Shown here: positions 1-8,739 of the stretch, in pieces
Position numbering within the stretch: the first letter of the stretch is position 1
Layout: each line of letters starts with the position of its first letter
Source: Rhodococcoides fascians A44A
GTDB taxonomy: Bacteria > Actinomycetota > Actinomycetes > Mycobacteriales > Mycobacteriaceae
Length of the DNA stretch: 64,000 nucleotides
Direction of reading: 5' to 3'
Assembly: GCF_000760735.1 (NCBI RefSeq)
Contig: NZ_JMEX01000007.1
Location: forward strand, 283,490 to 347,489
Translations under genes and position numbers: made by a program
Notes under the pieces: generated by a model
What the model was told of the DNA's origin: nothing
What the model saw: only the letters and a program-made list of their open reading frames with translations
Databases searched by the model: none

Positions 1-632
1 ATCAACTGCGGCAACGACGCCGGGAACCGGACCTTGGCGAAGGTCTTCCATTTGCTGGCGCCCATCGTGGAGGTGAGTTCGAGGATCTCGGGGTCCACCG
101 AACGCAGCCCGGCCATGCCGGCGATGACGATGGGGAAGAACGCCATCAACACGGCGACGAGGATCTTGGGGCTGGCTCCGAATCCGAGCCACACGACGAA
201 CAGTGGTGCGATGGCGATCTTGGGAATGACCTGAGCGAAGAGGATGAGTGGATACATCGTCTTCTCGATGCTCGACGAGTAGATCATCAGCACCGCAACA
301 GCTTCGCCGACGAGCGCGGCGATCACGAATCCGGCGATGGTCTCGTACGTGGTGACCCAGGTGTGCCCGGCGAGGTACGAGGCGTTGTCCGCCATTGTCG
401 ACCAGGTGTCGCTGGGCGACGGGAGGATGTAGGGCGCGACGAGTTCCGACTCGGTCACCGCCCACCATGCTGCTACCAGTACGGCCACGAGCGCGAGCGG
501 GCGCCACAGTCCGGACCACGTGTTTCGGAAGGAGGGCAGAATGTTCTTGAAGCTCCGTCGATGATCCGTCGGCGCAGGGTGTGTTGCCGACGGCTCAGCG
601 GAACGGATCTCGACCGACGTTGTTACCGCCAT
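1..632 (-). CDS. ABC transporter permease, NitT/TauT/SsuC type (3' end outside window)
   Basis: Membrane permease subunit of a binding-protein-dependent ABC importer of the nitrate/sulfonate/taurine type; the substrate cannot be read from this subunit. About 210 codons are visible and the C-terminus lies beyond the window edge. A hydrophobic segment begins near residue 45 (PLALVAVLVAAWWAV), and near the cut end is the EAA-type cytoplasmic loop that docks on the ATPase (ELTSTMGASKWKTF, then RFPASLP). The ATG is preceded by GAGGA at normal spacing. The gene has its own promoter (704-733) and a LacI-type operator (678-691) that is also found before the dehydrogenase operon at 1978. I infer that it imports a substrate or precursor for that operon. 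The ATPase and binding-protein genes would be expected to the left. Confidence 0.88.
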   Translation of the reverse strand, partial: MAVTTSVEIRSAEPSATHPAPTDHRRSFKNILPSFRNTWSGLWRPLALVAVLVAAWWAVTESELVAPYILPSPSDTWSTMADNASYLAGHTWVTTYETIAGFVIAALVGEAVAVLMIYSSSIEKTMYPLILFAQVIPKIAIAPLFVVWLGFGASPKILVAVLMAFFPIVIAGMAGLRSVDPEILELTSTMGASKWKTFAKVRFPASLPQL

Positions 633-677
633 GAGAAGTCCTCGAGCTAGTAGTGGGCGGGCTACGACGCTCCCGCT

Positions 678-691
678 GGAATGCGCTTTCC
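678..691. promoter_or_regulatory. LacI-family operator upstream of the ABC permease
   Basis: The 14-mer GGAATGCGCTTTCC is palindromic except for one mismatched pair and has the central CG typical of LacI-family operators. Its reverse complement is exactly the 14-mer at 1826-1839. It lies just downstream of the -10 of the leftward promoter, around the transcription start, which fits repression. Assignment to the LacI protein encoded between the two sites is an inference. Confidence 0.75.
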
Positions 692-703
692 GAAGCTGAA
701 GCG

Positions 704-733
704 AATGTAGTGTGACCGCGCCCACACTGTCAA
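704..733 (-). promoter_or_regulatory. Sigma-A-like promoter of the ABC permease operon
   Basis: On the minus strand TTGACA (733-728) and TACATT (709-704) are separated by 18 bases. The spacer lies within a 20-base imperfect palindrome (709-728, arms AGTGTG and CACACT), which may be a second regulator site. The LacI-type operator follows immediately downstream. The -35 begins 14 bases past the lacI stop codon. Confidence 0.65.
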
Positions 734-746
734 GAGTTCTTAAAGT

Positions 747-1772
747 TCACCTGGTCAGAGCGCTGCTCGCACGCAACACGACGGTGCCGGGGGCGTACTC
801 GTGCGTGTTTTGCTCCCCGTCGAGAGCGAGCTTCACCGCACGCTCACCGATCTCCACGAGCGACAGGGCGACGGTCGTCAGGCTCGGAAAGTGATCCCGC
901 AGCGTCGGGATGTCGTCGAAACCCGCGACGCAGATATCGTCGGGCACGCGAAGGCCCTGGCTGCGCCACGCCGCAATGGCGCCGATCGCCATCACGTCCG
1001 TGACGGCGAAGACGCAGGGCGGCGCGGTCTCGGAGCCGGGATGCAATTCCAGCGCCGCGGCGAGGCGTCGGGCAGCGCTGAAACCGCCGTCCCGTGAGAA
1101 GTCGCCCGCCACTTCGATTTCCGGGGCCAAACCGTGCCTGGCCAGGGCGTCGACGAAACCGTTTCGCCGGTCCACCGACGTGCGGATGTTGCCGGGCCCG
1201 CCGATGATCGCGAACCGTCGGTGACCCTCGCCGATCAATGCCTCGGCGAGTGCCGCTGACGCCACGAAGTTCTCCGGTTCGACGGCCGCGCCGAACGGTA
1301 GCGGTTGCCCGATGACCACCACTTTTCCGTCGTTCTTTCGATACGCAGCGAATTCCTTCTCCAGATCTCGATCCAGGTCACCGCTCTGACGCGAGCCGGC
1401 CAGAATGATGGCGTCGGCGCGGTGCGAGATGAAGGTGCTGACCGACTGGCGTTCGATGTCGAAATCGCGCTCTGTGCTGGCCAGGAGGACCAGCTTGCCG
1501 GCTGCGCGCGCCTCGTTCTGCACTCCGCGCACGATCGAGGAGAAGTACGGATCCGCAACGTCGTGGACCACCAGCCCGATCAGGCCGGTGGAGGACCGCG
1601 CGAGCGCCTGGGCCTGGGCATTCGCCACATAGCCGAGGTCTGCCGCGGCTGCGCGAACCCGGTCTGCGACGCCTTCTCCCGGGATTCGCGAGGAACCGTT
1701 GAGGACTCTCGACGCAGTGGCCTGGGAAACCCCGGCCGCCGCGGCCACGTCCTGCAGTCTGACTGCCGCCAT
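747..1772 (-). CDS. LacI-family transcriptional regulator
   Basis: A 341-residue LacI/GalR-type repressor. The N-terminal helix-turn-helix is visible at residues 4-25 (VRLQDVAAAAGVSQATASRV), followed by the hinge (VRAAAADLGYV) and a periplasmic-binding-protein-like effector domain ending in AGFDDIPTLRDHFPSL and an allosteric C-terminus. I chose the ATG at 1772 because GAGGAG lies about 8 bases upstream and the family starts right before this helix; a longer open frame to 2033 has no such support. The gene lies between two transport/metabolism units whose promoters carry matching palindromes (678-691 and 1826-1839), so it most likely represses both, and perhaps itself. The inducer is unknown; a sugar, polyol or derivative is likely from the linked enzymes. 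Confidence 0.9.
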   Translation of the reverse strand: MAAVRLQDVAAAAGVSQATASRVLNGSSRIPGEGVADRVRAAAADLGYVANAQAQALARSSTGLIGLVVHDVADPYFSSIVRGVQNEARAAGKLVLLASTERDFDIERQSVSTFISHRADAIILAGSRQSGDLDRDLEKEFAAYRKNDGKVVVIGQPLPFGAAVEPENFVASAALAEALIGEGHRRFAIIGGPGNIRTSVDRRNGFVDALARHGLAPEIEVAGDFSRDGGFSAARRLAAALELHPGSETAPPCVFAVTDVMAIGAIAAWRSQGLRVPDDICVAGFDDIPTLRDHFPSLTTVALSLVEIGERAVKLALDGEQNTHEYAPGTVVLRASSALTR

Positions 1773-1796
1773 GATCGATTCTCCTCGAGTTGCCGC

Positions 1797-1825
1797 TTGA
1801 CCAACCGACGTGGACAGCATAGCTT
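1797..1825 (+). promoter_or_regulatory. Promoter of the dehydrogenase/DUF993/isomerase operon
   Basis: TTGACC (1797-1802) and TAGCTT (1820-1825) are separated by 17 bases. The operator at 1826-1839 abuts the -10, so a bound LacI protein would cover the transcription start. The predicted 5' untranslated region is about 145 bases. Confidence 0.6.
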
Positions 1826-1839
1826 GGAAAGCGCATTCC
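1826..1839. promoter_or_regulatory. LacI-family operator upstream of the Gfo/Idh operon
   Basis: GGAAAGCGCATTCC is the exact reverse complement of the site at 678-691. It is flanked by AGCTT on the left and GAAGCT on the right, which extends the dyad. Read in the direction of transcription, both target genes carry the same 14-mer just after their -10 box. Confidence 0.78.
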
Positions 1840-1977
1840 GAAGCTGACTTGTTCGCTCGACGCGTGTGGAACTTTCCGCCACACCGTTTCTGGAACCCTT
1901 CCCGACGGCTCAGCCCGTCCCCAGCCCTGAACGTCCGTGAACACCTCGACGTCCCTCCTGAAGAACAGGCAACTGCT

Positions 1978-3135
1978 ATGCCCAACCCCACTCGTACCCT
2001 GCGTATCGCCATGAACGGTGTCACCGGCCGCATGGGTTACCGTCAGCACCTCCTGCGTTCGATCCTCCCCATTCGCGAGGAAGGCGGCGTCCTTCTCGCC
2101 GACGGCTCACGCGTCCAGGTCGAGCCGATCCTCGTCGGTCGCAACGAAGCCAAGCTGCAGGAACTCGCCGCACTGCACGGCATCACGGAATACAGCACCG
2201 ACGCCGCATCCGTCATCGACGATCAGAGCATCGACATCTACTTCGACGCCCAGGTGACCTCGCGACGGGCCGAAGCACTGGCGTCGGCGATGAAGGCGGG
2301 CAAGCACATCTTCACCGAGAAGCCGACCGCAGAGACCCTCACCGAAGCGATCGAACTGGCCCGCATCGCCGAGAACGCCTCCGTCACCGCAGGAGTCGTG
2401 CACGACAAGCTCTACCTGCCAGGGTTGGTGAAGCTCAAGAGACTGGTCGACGAGGGATTCTTCGGTCGAATTCTCTCGCTGCGAGGCGAATTCGGTTACT
2501 GGGTCTTCGAAGGCGACGGTCAGCCGGCGCAGCGTCCCAGCTGGAACTACCGCTCCGAGGACGGCGGCGGCATCATCATCGACATGTTCTGCCACTGGAA
2601 CTACGTTCTCGAAGGCATCCTCGGCAAGGTCGAGACCGTCACCGCCAAAGCGTCGACCCACATCCCGACACGCTGGGACGAGCAGGGGCGCGAATACACA
2701 GCGACCGCCGACGATTCCGCCTACGGCATCTTCGAGCTCGAGAACGGCGTCGTCGCCCAGATCAATTCGTCGTGGGCGGTGCGGGTGTTCCGCGACGAAC
2801 TCGTCGAATTCCAGGTCGACGGCACGCACGGATCCGCAGTCGCCGGGCTGCGCACATGCGTCGCCCAGCACCGATCCCACACACCGAAGCCCGTGTGGAA
2901 CCCGGATCTCCCGGTGACGGAACCGTTCCGCGAGCAGTGGCTCGACGTACCCGCGAACGCGGAGCTCGACAACGGCTTCAAGCTGCAGTGGGAAGAATTC
3001 CTCCGTGACGTGATCGCCGAGCGACCACACCGGTACGGATTGCTCTCCGCCGCTCGGGGAGTGCAACTGGCCGAGCTCGGTCTCCGCAGCTCCACAGAAG
3101 GCCGCCGACTCGACGTTCCGGAGATCACGCTGTGA
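1978..3135 (+). CDS. Gfo/Idh/MocA-family NAD(P)-dependent oxidoreductase
   Basis: A 385-residue dehydrogenase of the glucose-fructose oxidoreductase/inositol dehydrogenase family, acting on a sugar, polyol or derived keto-compound. The N-terminal Rossmann motif is NGVTGRMG near residue 13. The EKPTAE segment carries the conserved Lys of the EKP motif, and the C-terminal half (residues about 130-385) is the alpha/beta substrate domain. I chose the ATG at 1978 because it precedes the Rossmann fold at the usual distance; the frame is open upstream to 1810 but that part lies over the operator and promoter. It is the first gene of a three-gene operon, overlapping the next gene by 4 bases (GTGA). 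The substrate is unknown. Confidence 0.85.
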   Translation: MPNPTRTLRIAMNGVTGRMGYRQHLLRSILPIREEGGVLLADGSRVQVEPILVGRNEAKLQELAALHGITEYSTDAASVIDDQSIDIYFDAQVTSRRAEALASAMKAGKHIFTEKPTAETLTEAIELARIAENASVTAGVVHDKLYLPGLVKLKRLVDEGFFGRILSLRGEFGYWVFEGDGQPAQRPSWNYRSEDGGGIIIDMFCHWNYVLEGILGKVETVTAKASTHIPTRWDEQGREYTATADDSAYGIFELENGVVAQINSSWAVRVFRDELVEFQVDGTHGSAVAGLRTCVAQHRSHTPKPVWNPDLPVTEPFREQWLDVPANAELDNGFKLQWEEFLRDVIAERPHRYGLLSAARGVQLAELGLRSSTEGRRLDVPEITL

Positions 3136-4313
3136 CCGCGGTCGATCAGCGTGTGGCGATAGCATTGCCGGGCAGAGGCATTCGCACGCTGGGAGAGCCA
3201 GGGGAGTGGACACGGCCGACGAGCCCGATCACCTCGCGCATCGTCTACGCCGCCGCGCACGTCGTCCCGCGTGCGACCGGAGACAACACGCCCGGCGCAC
3301 TCGCGGACATCGACTGGGACGCAACGCTTGCCTACCGTCGCGAACTCTGGTCCTACGGACTCGGTGTCGCCGACGCCATGGACACAGCCCAGCGCGGGAT
3401 GGGGTTGGACTGGGCCGCGACCGCGGAGCTGATCAGGCGTTCGGGTGCGGAAGCGGCACGGGTCGGGGGACTGCTGGCCTGTGGTGCCGGAACGGACCAA
3501 CTGGACCTCGACGCCGTGCCGACGGGTCCAGCCGGGCTCGAGATGGTCCTGGGCGCCTACCGTGAGCAGATCGCCGTCGTCACCGAAGCAGGTGCCAACG
3601 TCATCGTCATGGCCTCGCGCGCTCTCGCCAAGGTCGCGGCGTCACCGGACGACTACCGCTACGTCTACTCGACGTTGCTTCGCGAAGTCGATCGGCCCGT
3701 CATCCTGCACTGGCTGGGCACCATGTTCGACCCGGCACTCGCCGGTTACTGGGGAAGCGTCGACATCGACGAGGCCACCTCGGTGTTCCGCGGACTCGTC
3801 GACGAGCACGCGGACAAGGTCGACGGCGTCAAGGTCTCCCTGCTCGACGCACAGCACGAGATCGCCTTGCGCCGAGCACTACCGTCGGGCGTGCGGTTGT
3901 ACACCGGAGACGACTTCAACTACCCGGAGTTGATCATCGGCGACGAGCACGGCCACTCCGACGCTTTGCTCGGCATCTTCGCCGGCATCTACCCCGCGGC
4001 GTCGACGGCCCTGCAGGAACTCGACCGCGGCAATACCGTACGTGCAGAGGAGATCCTGCGGTCGACGCAAGAGCTGGGACGCCACATCTTCTCCGCGCCC
4101 ACCTATTACTACAAGACCGGTATCGCCTTCCTGTCCTGGCTGCGCGGAAAACAACCGGGGTTCTCGATGGTCGGGGGCCTGGCGTCGGGCCGAAGCGTCG
4201 AACATCTGACGCAGTTGTTCGTCCTGGCCGACAGAGCAGGTCTGCTCGACGATCCCTCGTTGGCCGTGCACCGCATGGAGCTGTTCCTGGAACTGAACGG
4301 AGTCACGTCGTGA
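3132..4313 (+). CDS. DUF993 family protein (dihydrodipicolinate-synthase-like TIM barrel)
   Basis: A 393-residue protein of the DUF993 family, usually annotated as dihydrodipicolinate-synthase-like. It probably folds as a TIM barrel and may perform an aldolase-type reaction. The DKVDGVKVSLLDA segment (about residues 230-242) places a lysine where class I aldolases of this superfamily hold the Schiff-base residue; this is inference. The GTG start overlaps the upstream stop by 4 bases, and the 3' end overlaps the next gene by 4 bases, so all three products are likely made in step. With the dehydrogenase and isomerase it forms a compact cassette consistent with oxidation, isomerisation and cleavage of a sugar-like compound. 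No member function is known to me. Confidence 0.8.
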   Translation: MTAVDQRVAIALPGRGIRTLGEPGEWTRPTSPITSRIVYAAAHVVPRATGDNTPGALADIDWDATLAYRRELWSYGLGVADAMDTAQRGMGLDWAATAELIRRSGAEAARVGGLLACGAGTDQLDLDAVPTGPAGLEMVLGAYREQIAVVTEAGANVIVMASRALAKVAASPDDYRYVYSTLLREVDRPVILHWLGTMFDPALAGYWGSVDIDEATSVFRGLVDEHADKVDGVKVSLLDAQHEIALRRALPSGVRLYTGDDFNYPELIIGDEHGHSDALLGIFAGIYPAASTALQELDRGNTVRAEEILRSTQELGRHIFSAPTYYYKTGIAFLSWLRGKQPGFSMVGGLASGRSVEHLTQLFVLADRAGLLDDPSLAVHRMELFLELNGVTS

Positions 4314-5161
4314 CGCTTGCCTGCTACGACCTCGACAACCCCTACGCTGCATTGTCGTTGAACACCAAGACAGTCAACAGGTGGACCTTGAAGGAAGCAG
4401 TCGACGGCGCCGCCCGCGCCGGGCTCGGCGCCGTCGGCCCATGGCGAGACCGCGTACACGAAGTCGGTGTGGCGCAGGCTGCAAAGCTGGTGTCCGACGC
4501 AGGCCTGCGCGTATCGAGCCTGTGCCGAGGCGGATTTCTGACTGCCCTCGACGACGACGGGCTCGACGACAACCGCCGTGCACTCGACGAGGCTGCAGAA
4601 CTCGGAGCGCCGGAACTGGTCATGGTGATGGGAGGAATCCCGGACAAGGACCTGATCGGCGCCCGCGCCCGCGTCGAAGATCGCTTGGCCCAGTTGGTTC
4701 CCTACGCCCGCGAGCGGGGAGTACGAATCGCACTCGAACCGCTGCATCCGATGTACGTTGCCGACCGCGCCGTCATCTCCACTCTGGGACAGGCACTGTC
4801 CATGGCCGAACCCCACCCGGCCGAGACCGTCGGCGTCGTCGTCGACACCTTCCACATCTGGTGGGATCCAAACCTGGAAGAGCTGATCCGCACCGCGGGA
4901 CGACGCGGCCGCATCAGCTCCTACCAGGTGTGCGACTGGCTGGTTCCGATGGAAGCCGACCCACTGCTCTCCCGCGGAATGATGGGGGACGGCGTCATCG
5001 ACTTCACGACCATCGGCACCTGGGTACGCGAGGCAGGCTATCGCGGCGACGTCGAAGTCGAGATCTTCAACACCGCAGTCTGGGACACCGACTGCGACCT
5101 GGTCGTCGACACGATGAAACAGCGCTACCGCGACCTCGTGCTACCGGCTCTCGTGGGATGA
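4310..5161 (+). CDS. Sugar phosphate isomerase/epimerase (xylose-isomerase-like TIM barrel)
   Basis: A 283-residue TIM-barrel protein of the AP-endonuclease-2/xylose-isomerase-like superfamily. The likely divalent-metal ligands are recognisable in order: ALEPLHPMY (Glu), VVVDTFHIWW (Asp/His), SYQVCDW and VEVEIFN (Glu). This pattern is typical of sugar or inosose isomerases and epimerases. It is the last gene of the LacI-controlled operon (GTG start overlapping the previous stop). The next gene, an ABC-F ATPase, begins 78 bases later with its own ribosome-binding site and is probably functionally unrelated. Confidence 0.85.
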   Translation: MTLACYDLDNPYAALSLNTKTVNRWTLKEAVDGAARAGLGAVGPWRDRVHEVGVAQAAKLVSDAGLRVSSLCRGGFLTALDDDGLDDNRRALDEAAELGAPELVMVMGGIPDKDLIGARARVEDRLAQLVPYARERGVRIALEPLHPMYVADRAVISTLGQALSMAEPHPAETVGVVVDTFHIWWDPNLEELIRTAGRRGRISSYQVCDWLVPMEADPLLSRGMMGDGVIDFTTIGTWVREAGYRGDVEVEIFNTAVWDTDCDLVVDTMKQRYRDLVLPALVG

Positions 5162-5239
5162 GCGTGGACGGGGATCGCCGCGAACTGGCCTACAGTTGTC
5201 GGCGATACCCGGTCACATCCCTAGTAGGAGCTGTTTCGT

Positions 5240-6838
5240 TTGAGTTGGATCCGCATGAACGACGTCGCCAAGGGATACGACGGCAAGGTGATGCTTCGGG
5301 AGGTGTTCTTCAAGCTCGCCGACGGCGAGAGGATCGGCCTGATCGGACGCAACGGCACCGGCAAGACGACCCTGCTGCAGCTGCTGTTGGGGCGTGAGCA
5401 GCCGGATTCCGGAATCGTCGACGTCACCGACGGTGCCCGCATCGGGTACTTCTCCCAGTTCTCGGAACTCGACGGTGAGCGCAGCATCCAAGCCGAGCTG
5501 GAGTCGCTCTTCACGGCAGTGCATGCGATCGAATCCGAGCTCGCCGCGGTCGAGGCAGCGTTGGGTGGCGATCTGGACGAGAAGCAGATGTACAAGCTGG
5601 TCGATCGCCAGGCCGAGTTGCTCGAGGCGATGGACAACAGCGGTGGCTGGACCTACCACCAACAGATCGACACCGTGCTGTCCATGCTCGGGTTCAACGC
5701 CGACCGTCGGGATCTTCCCGTCGGCAAGTTGTCCGGCGGCTGGAGAAACCGCGCCGCGCTCGCGAAGATTCTGCTCGAAGCGCCGGACGTACTGTTGCTC
5801 GACGAGCCCACCAACTTCCTCGACGTCGCAGGCATCGCGTGGCTCGAACGCTGGCTGCGAGACTTCCGCGGAGCCCTGCTGGTGGTGTCGCACGACCGGC
5901 ACTTTCTCGAGCAGGTGGTCACCAGCATCGTCGAGATCGAGAACCATCACCTGCAGACGTACGACGGTTCGTACTCGGAATACGTTGTGCAGAAGCAGTT
6001 CCGGCTGAAAAACCTCGAACGAGAATTCAGTAGCGAACAGCAGTTGCTGGCGTACGAACAGGAAGCCATCTCCGATAGAAAAGAAGCGCTGAAGAACCCG
6101 AGCGGCGTCCTCAAGCGCAGGCTCGCGAACATCAAGAAGGCCAAGAATCCTCGACCCGTCGACACCGTGGTCACCGCCATCTACGGGGGTCTGCACGTCC
6201 ACGACAACCTGGCGGAAATCAGCGGGATCTCCAAACGCCATGGCGATCAGGATCTTTTCTCCGACGTGTCCTTCGAGATTCACCGAGGAGACCGGATCGC
6301 GATCACCGGCCCCAACGGATGCGGAAAGACAACTCTCGTCGACATCCTCACCGGCGCACAGCAACCCGACGCCGGCAAGGTCAAGTGGAAGACCAAAGCG
6401 CCGTCGTTCATCTACTACAACAAGGTACTCGCGGACCTGGACCCCGACGACACCGTCACGCACGCAGTGAACGCCATGCCCGGCAGCCTGGCATTCACCG
6501 CCACGAAGAAGGAAGTCAATCGCTTCCTGACCTTGCTCCAATTCTCGGAACTCGATCTCAAGACGCGCATCGGCGTCCTGTCCGGCGGGCAGAAAGCACG
6601 TGTCGCTTTGGCGCAGTGCCTGTTGTTCGGAGCAGGCGTCATCGTCCTCGACGAGCCCACCAACCACCTGGACCTGGCCAGTACACAAGTGCTCGAACGC
6701 GCCCTCATCGCCTTCCCCGGCGCCGTGATCCTCGTCAGCCACGACCGGTTCTTCGTCGAAAAAGTGGCCGTGCGGCAACTGTCCTTCGACGGCCAGGGCG
6801 GCGTCGCCGAAACTGCCGGGGTGCAGATGCCGCTGTGA
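5240..6838 (+). CDS. ABC-F family ATP-binding protein
   Basis: A 532-residue protein with two ABC ATPase domains and no membrane segments, as in the ABC-F group that acts on ribosomes (translation factors or antibiotic-resistance proteins). First domain: Walker A GRNGTGKTT, signature LSGGWRNRAALA, Walker B VLLLDEPTNFLD. Second domain: GPNGCGKTT, LSGGQKARVALAQ, VIVLDEPTNHLD. The linker between them (about residues 245-320) is charged and helical (RLKNLEREFSSEQQ). I chose the TTG start at 5240 because TAGGAG lies 9 bases upstream; the next ATG at 5255 is too far from it. Which ABC-F subgroup it belongs to, and whether it gives drug resistance, cannot be settled here. Confidence 0.92.
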   Translation: MSWIRMNDVAKGYDGKVMLREVFFKLADGERIGLIGRNGTGKTTLLQLLLGREQPDSGIVDVTDGARIGYFSQFSELDGERSIQAELESLFTAVHAIESELAAVEAALGGDLDEKQMYKLVDRQAELLEAMDNSGGWTYHQQIDTVLSMLGFNADRRDLPVGKLSGGWRNRAALAKILLEAPDVLLLDEPTNFLDVAGIAWLERWLRDFRGALLVVSHDRHFLEQVVTSIVEIENHHLQTYDGSYSEYVVQKQFRLKNLEREFSSEQQLLAYEQEAISDRKEALKNPSGVLKRRLANIKKAKNPRPVDTVVTAIYGGLHVHDNLAEISGISKRHGDQDLFSDVSFEIHRGDRIAITGPNGCGKTTLVDILTGAQQPDAGKVKWKTKAPSFIYYNKVLADLDPDDTVTHAVNAMPGSLAFTATKKEVNRFLTLLQFSELDLKTRIGVLSGGQKARVALAQCLLFGAGVIVLDEPTNHLDLASTQVLERALIAFPGAVILVSHDRFFVEKVAVRQLSFDGQGGVAETAGVQMPL

Positions 6839-6884
6839 CGTGGGACGGCAGCCAATATTTCGGACATATGGAACACTCGGGAGG

Positions 6885-7934
6885 GTGAAACGCGCCCCCT
6901 TCGTGATTCCTGCCCTTGCTGCCGTCACCGCGCTTGCGGCGGCATGCGGATCCTCCGATCCGACACCGGCCGCAGCGCCTGACACCACGTCCTCGTCTCA
7001 GGCGCCGGCGTCGTCGGCATCGACACCTTCTCCGTCGAACGCCGATATCTACACCCTGCCGGGAAAGGATGTGTTTCCCGAAGGCATCGCCGCCGACGAC
7101 GAGACGTTCTACGTGACGTCGACGGGTGACGGAACGGTGTTCCGGGGAACGCTCGGCACCCCTGAGCTGCAGGTGTTCCTGCCCGGCGGTGCAGACGGGC
7201 GAACCGCCGCGGCGGGCCTCGACGTCTCCGACGGCGACAACGACGACGACGACAACGACGTCGACGACGTGAACCGGCTCGTCATCGCAGGGGGACCCAC
7301 CGGCAAGGTCTGGGTCTACGACAGTGTGTCCGGTGCCCTCGTCGGCACGTTCACCAACGGCCTCGGCGAGGACGCGACATTCCTGAACGACGTCGCGATC
7401 GCCGACAACGGCGACGTGTTCGTCACCGATTCGCGCAGCCCTGCGCTGTTCCGCATTCCGGCAGTGCAGGTGCGCGACGGAGCTCAGGACGGTCCGCTCG
7501 AAACCTTCGTCGACTTCGACGGCACCCCGTTCCAGTACGGCGAGGGTTTCAACGCCAACGGCATTGTGGAGGTCGACGACGGCGCGCTGGTCGTCGCGCA
7601 GTCGTCCACCGGAAACCTGTACCGAGTCGACGGACGGTCGAAGGAAGTCACCCAGGTCGATCTCGGCGGTCGGACTCTCGTGAACGCCGACGGACTCGAG
7701 CTCGACGACGACACGCTCTACGTCGTCCGCAATCGCGACGGACTCATCTCACGGGTGGATCTGTCCGACGACGGTAGGTCCGGCCGAGTCGTCGGAGAGA
7801 TCACCGACGGATCCTTCGCCTACCCGACGACCGTCGCTGCCACGGACGATCGCCTGCTCGTGGTGAACAGTCAGTTCGACAAGCGGGGAGGAGATCCGGT
7901 GGAGCCCTTCACCGTCAGCTCCATTCGAGAATAG
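6885..7934 (+). CDS. Secreted lipoprotein with beta-propeller (NHL/SMP-30-like) fold
   Basis: About 349 residues. The start is read as a signal peptide (VKRAPFVIPALAAVTALAAA) with a lipobox ending LAAAC-G, so the mature protein should be anchored to the outer face of the membrane. A Ser/Pro/Ala linker follows, then repeated blades such as LPGKDVFPEGIAADDETFYV, NDVAIADNGDVFVTD and NADGLELDDDTLYVV, typical of six-bladed propellers that bind or hydrolyse small molecules. A very acidic stretch (about 7220-7275, DGDNDDDDNDVDDV) interrupts one blade and may bind calcium. The GTG start at 6885 has GGGAGG directly against it, which is too close; a GTG at 6840 is the alternative. No specific enzymatic activity can be assigned. 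Confidence 0.7.
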   Translation: MKRAPFVIPALAAVTALAAACGSSDPTPAAAPDTTSSSQAPASSASTPSPSNADIYTLPGKDVFPEGIAADDETFYVTSTGDGTVFRGTLGTPELQVFLPGGADGRTAAAGLDVSDGDNDDDDNDVDDVNRLVIAGGPTGKVWVYDSVSGALVGTFTNGLGEDATFLNDVAIADNGDVFVTDSRSPALFRIPAVQVRDGAQDGPLETFVDFDGTPFQYGEGFNANGIVEVDDGALVVAQSSTGNLYRVDGRSKEVTQVDLGGRTLVNADGLELDDDTLYVVRNRDGLISRVDLSDDGRSGRVVGEITDGSFAYPTTVAATDDRLLVVNSQFDKRGGDPVEPFTVSSIRE

Positions 7935-7938
7935 GCGC

Positions 7939-8739
7939 TCAGTCCTTGTAGTAGACCACCTGATGGCTTGTCGCCAGTAGCTTCTCGTCGCTGCTCCACA
8001 GTTCGGCCGACTGATCGAAGTACCCCTTGTGGAACCGTCGGGCTGCGGCGTTCGCGAGAACGAACGAATCCGACTGCACAGCAAGATCGTCGGCCGTCGC
8101 GAAGTAGTGGATGGTGAGCGAGATGGTGCCGGCGGGCACGTACTTGCCGCGGCGCTGGAAGACTCGTGGGTAGAACACGTCGCACATGGACGTCAGTGAC
8201 TCGAAATCCAATGCGCGTGCCGGGGTGTCCCTCACCCACAGGGCGATGGCGGAGTCCGCGGCTTCGTTCTCGCTCAACGGTCCTGCGGCGAAGCGCATTT
8301 CGTAGTTTCGCGCCCACGCGATGAACTCCGGGAAACCGCCGGACTCGAGCTCCGACGGCGCAGGCACGGCCGGGGGAGTCGCTTCGTCGTCGTCCCATGT
8401 GTCGCGTCGAGTGCCGAAGACGGCGGTTGCCGTCGTCGCAACGACGCCGTCCTGGGTCAATTCCAGGTACCAGTGCTGGTTCGATCGATTGGTGCGCACC
8501 GCGCGCGTCGAGATCTCGAATTCGCCCTCGGCGATGGGGCCGGCGAAGTTGATCGTGAGCGAGATCGGGTCGCCGAGACGATCCGGATGCAGACGGACAG
8601 CGCGCACGAAGGCTGCTGCCGTCACGCCACCGAACGGGCCGACCATGTTGTTGTATGGCGCCGAGGTGCGGCCCAGGAACACCCCGGGACTGATGCTCTC
8701 GAGTGCAATGGCCTCGTCGAACTGATGATCGTCGGACAT
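7939..8739 (-). CDS. Acyl-CoA thioesterase, TesB-like double hot-dog
   Basis: A 266-residue cytoplasmic thioesterase of the TesB/4HBT_3 type, hydrolysing acyl-CoA to free acid and CoA. The N-terminal hot-dog starts with AYNNMVGPFGGVTAAAFV-like residues (the GG of the family is present), followed by RTNRSNQHWYLELTQDG. The second hot-dog contains LTSMCDVFYPRVF and TISLTIHYFA, the latter matching the HYH-type end of the family. It converges on the lipoprotein gene with 4 bases between the stop codons. Substrate chain length is not readable. Confidence 0.82.
   Translation of the reverse strand: MSDDHQFDEAIALESISPGVFLGRTSAPYNNMVGPFGGVTAAAFVRAVRLHPDRLGDPISLTINFAGPIAEGEFEISTRAVRTNRSNQHWYLELTQDGVVATTATAVFGTRRDTWDDDEATPPAVPAPSELESGGFPEFIAWARNYEMRFAAGPLSENEAADSAIALWVRDTPARALDFESLTSMCDVFYPRVFQRRGKYVPAGTISLTIHYFATADDLAVQSDSFVLANAAARRFHKGYFDQSAELWSSDEKLLATSHQVVYYKD

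Noticed and set aside
1773..2033. N-terminal extension of the LacI gene
   Set aside because: The extra part lies over the divergent promoter and operator and has no homology-like features; the ATG at 1772 has a good ribosome-binding site.
5196..5218. TTGTCGGCG before the ABC-F gene as a damage-type promoter
   Set aside because: Eight bases later the sequence is TCACAT, which does not fit TAnnnT; half of the motif alone is too common.
4381..5397. A 338-codon frame inside the sugar isomerase region
   Set aside because: Arg-rich shadow of the isomerase gene in another frame; no ribosome-binding site.
7220..7275. Asp-rich stretch as a sequencing artefact or frameshift
   Set aside because: The reading frame stays open and in register on both sides, and the propeller blades continue normally.
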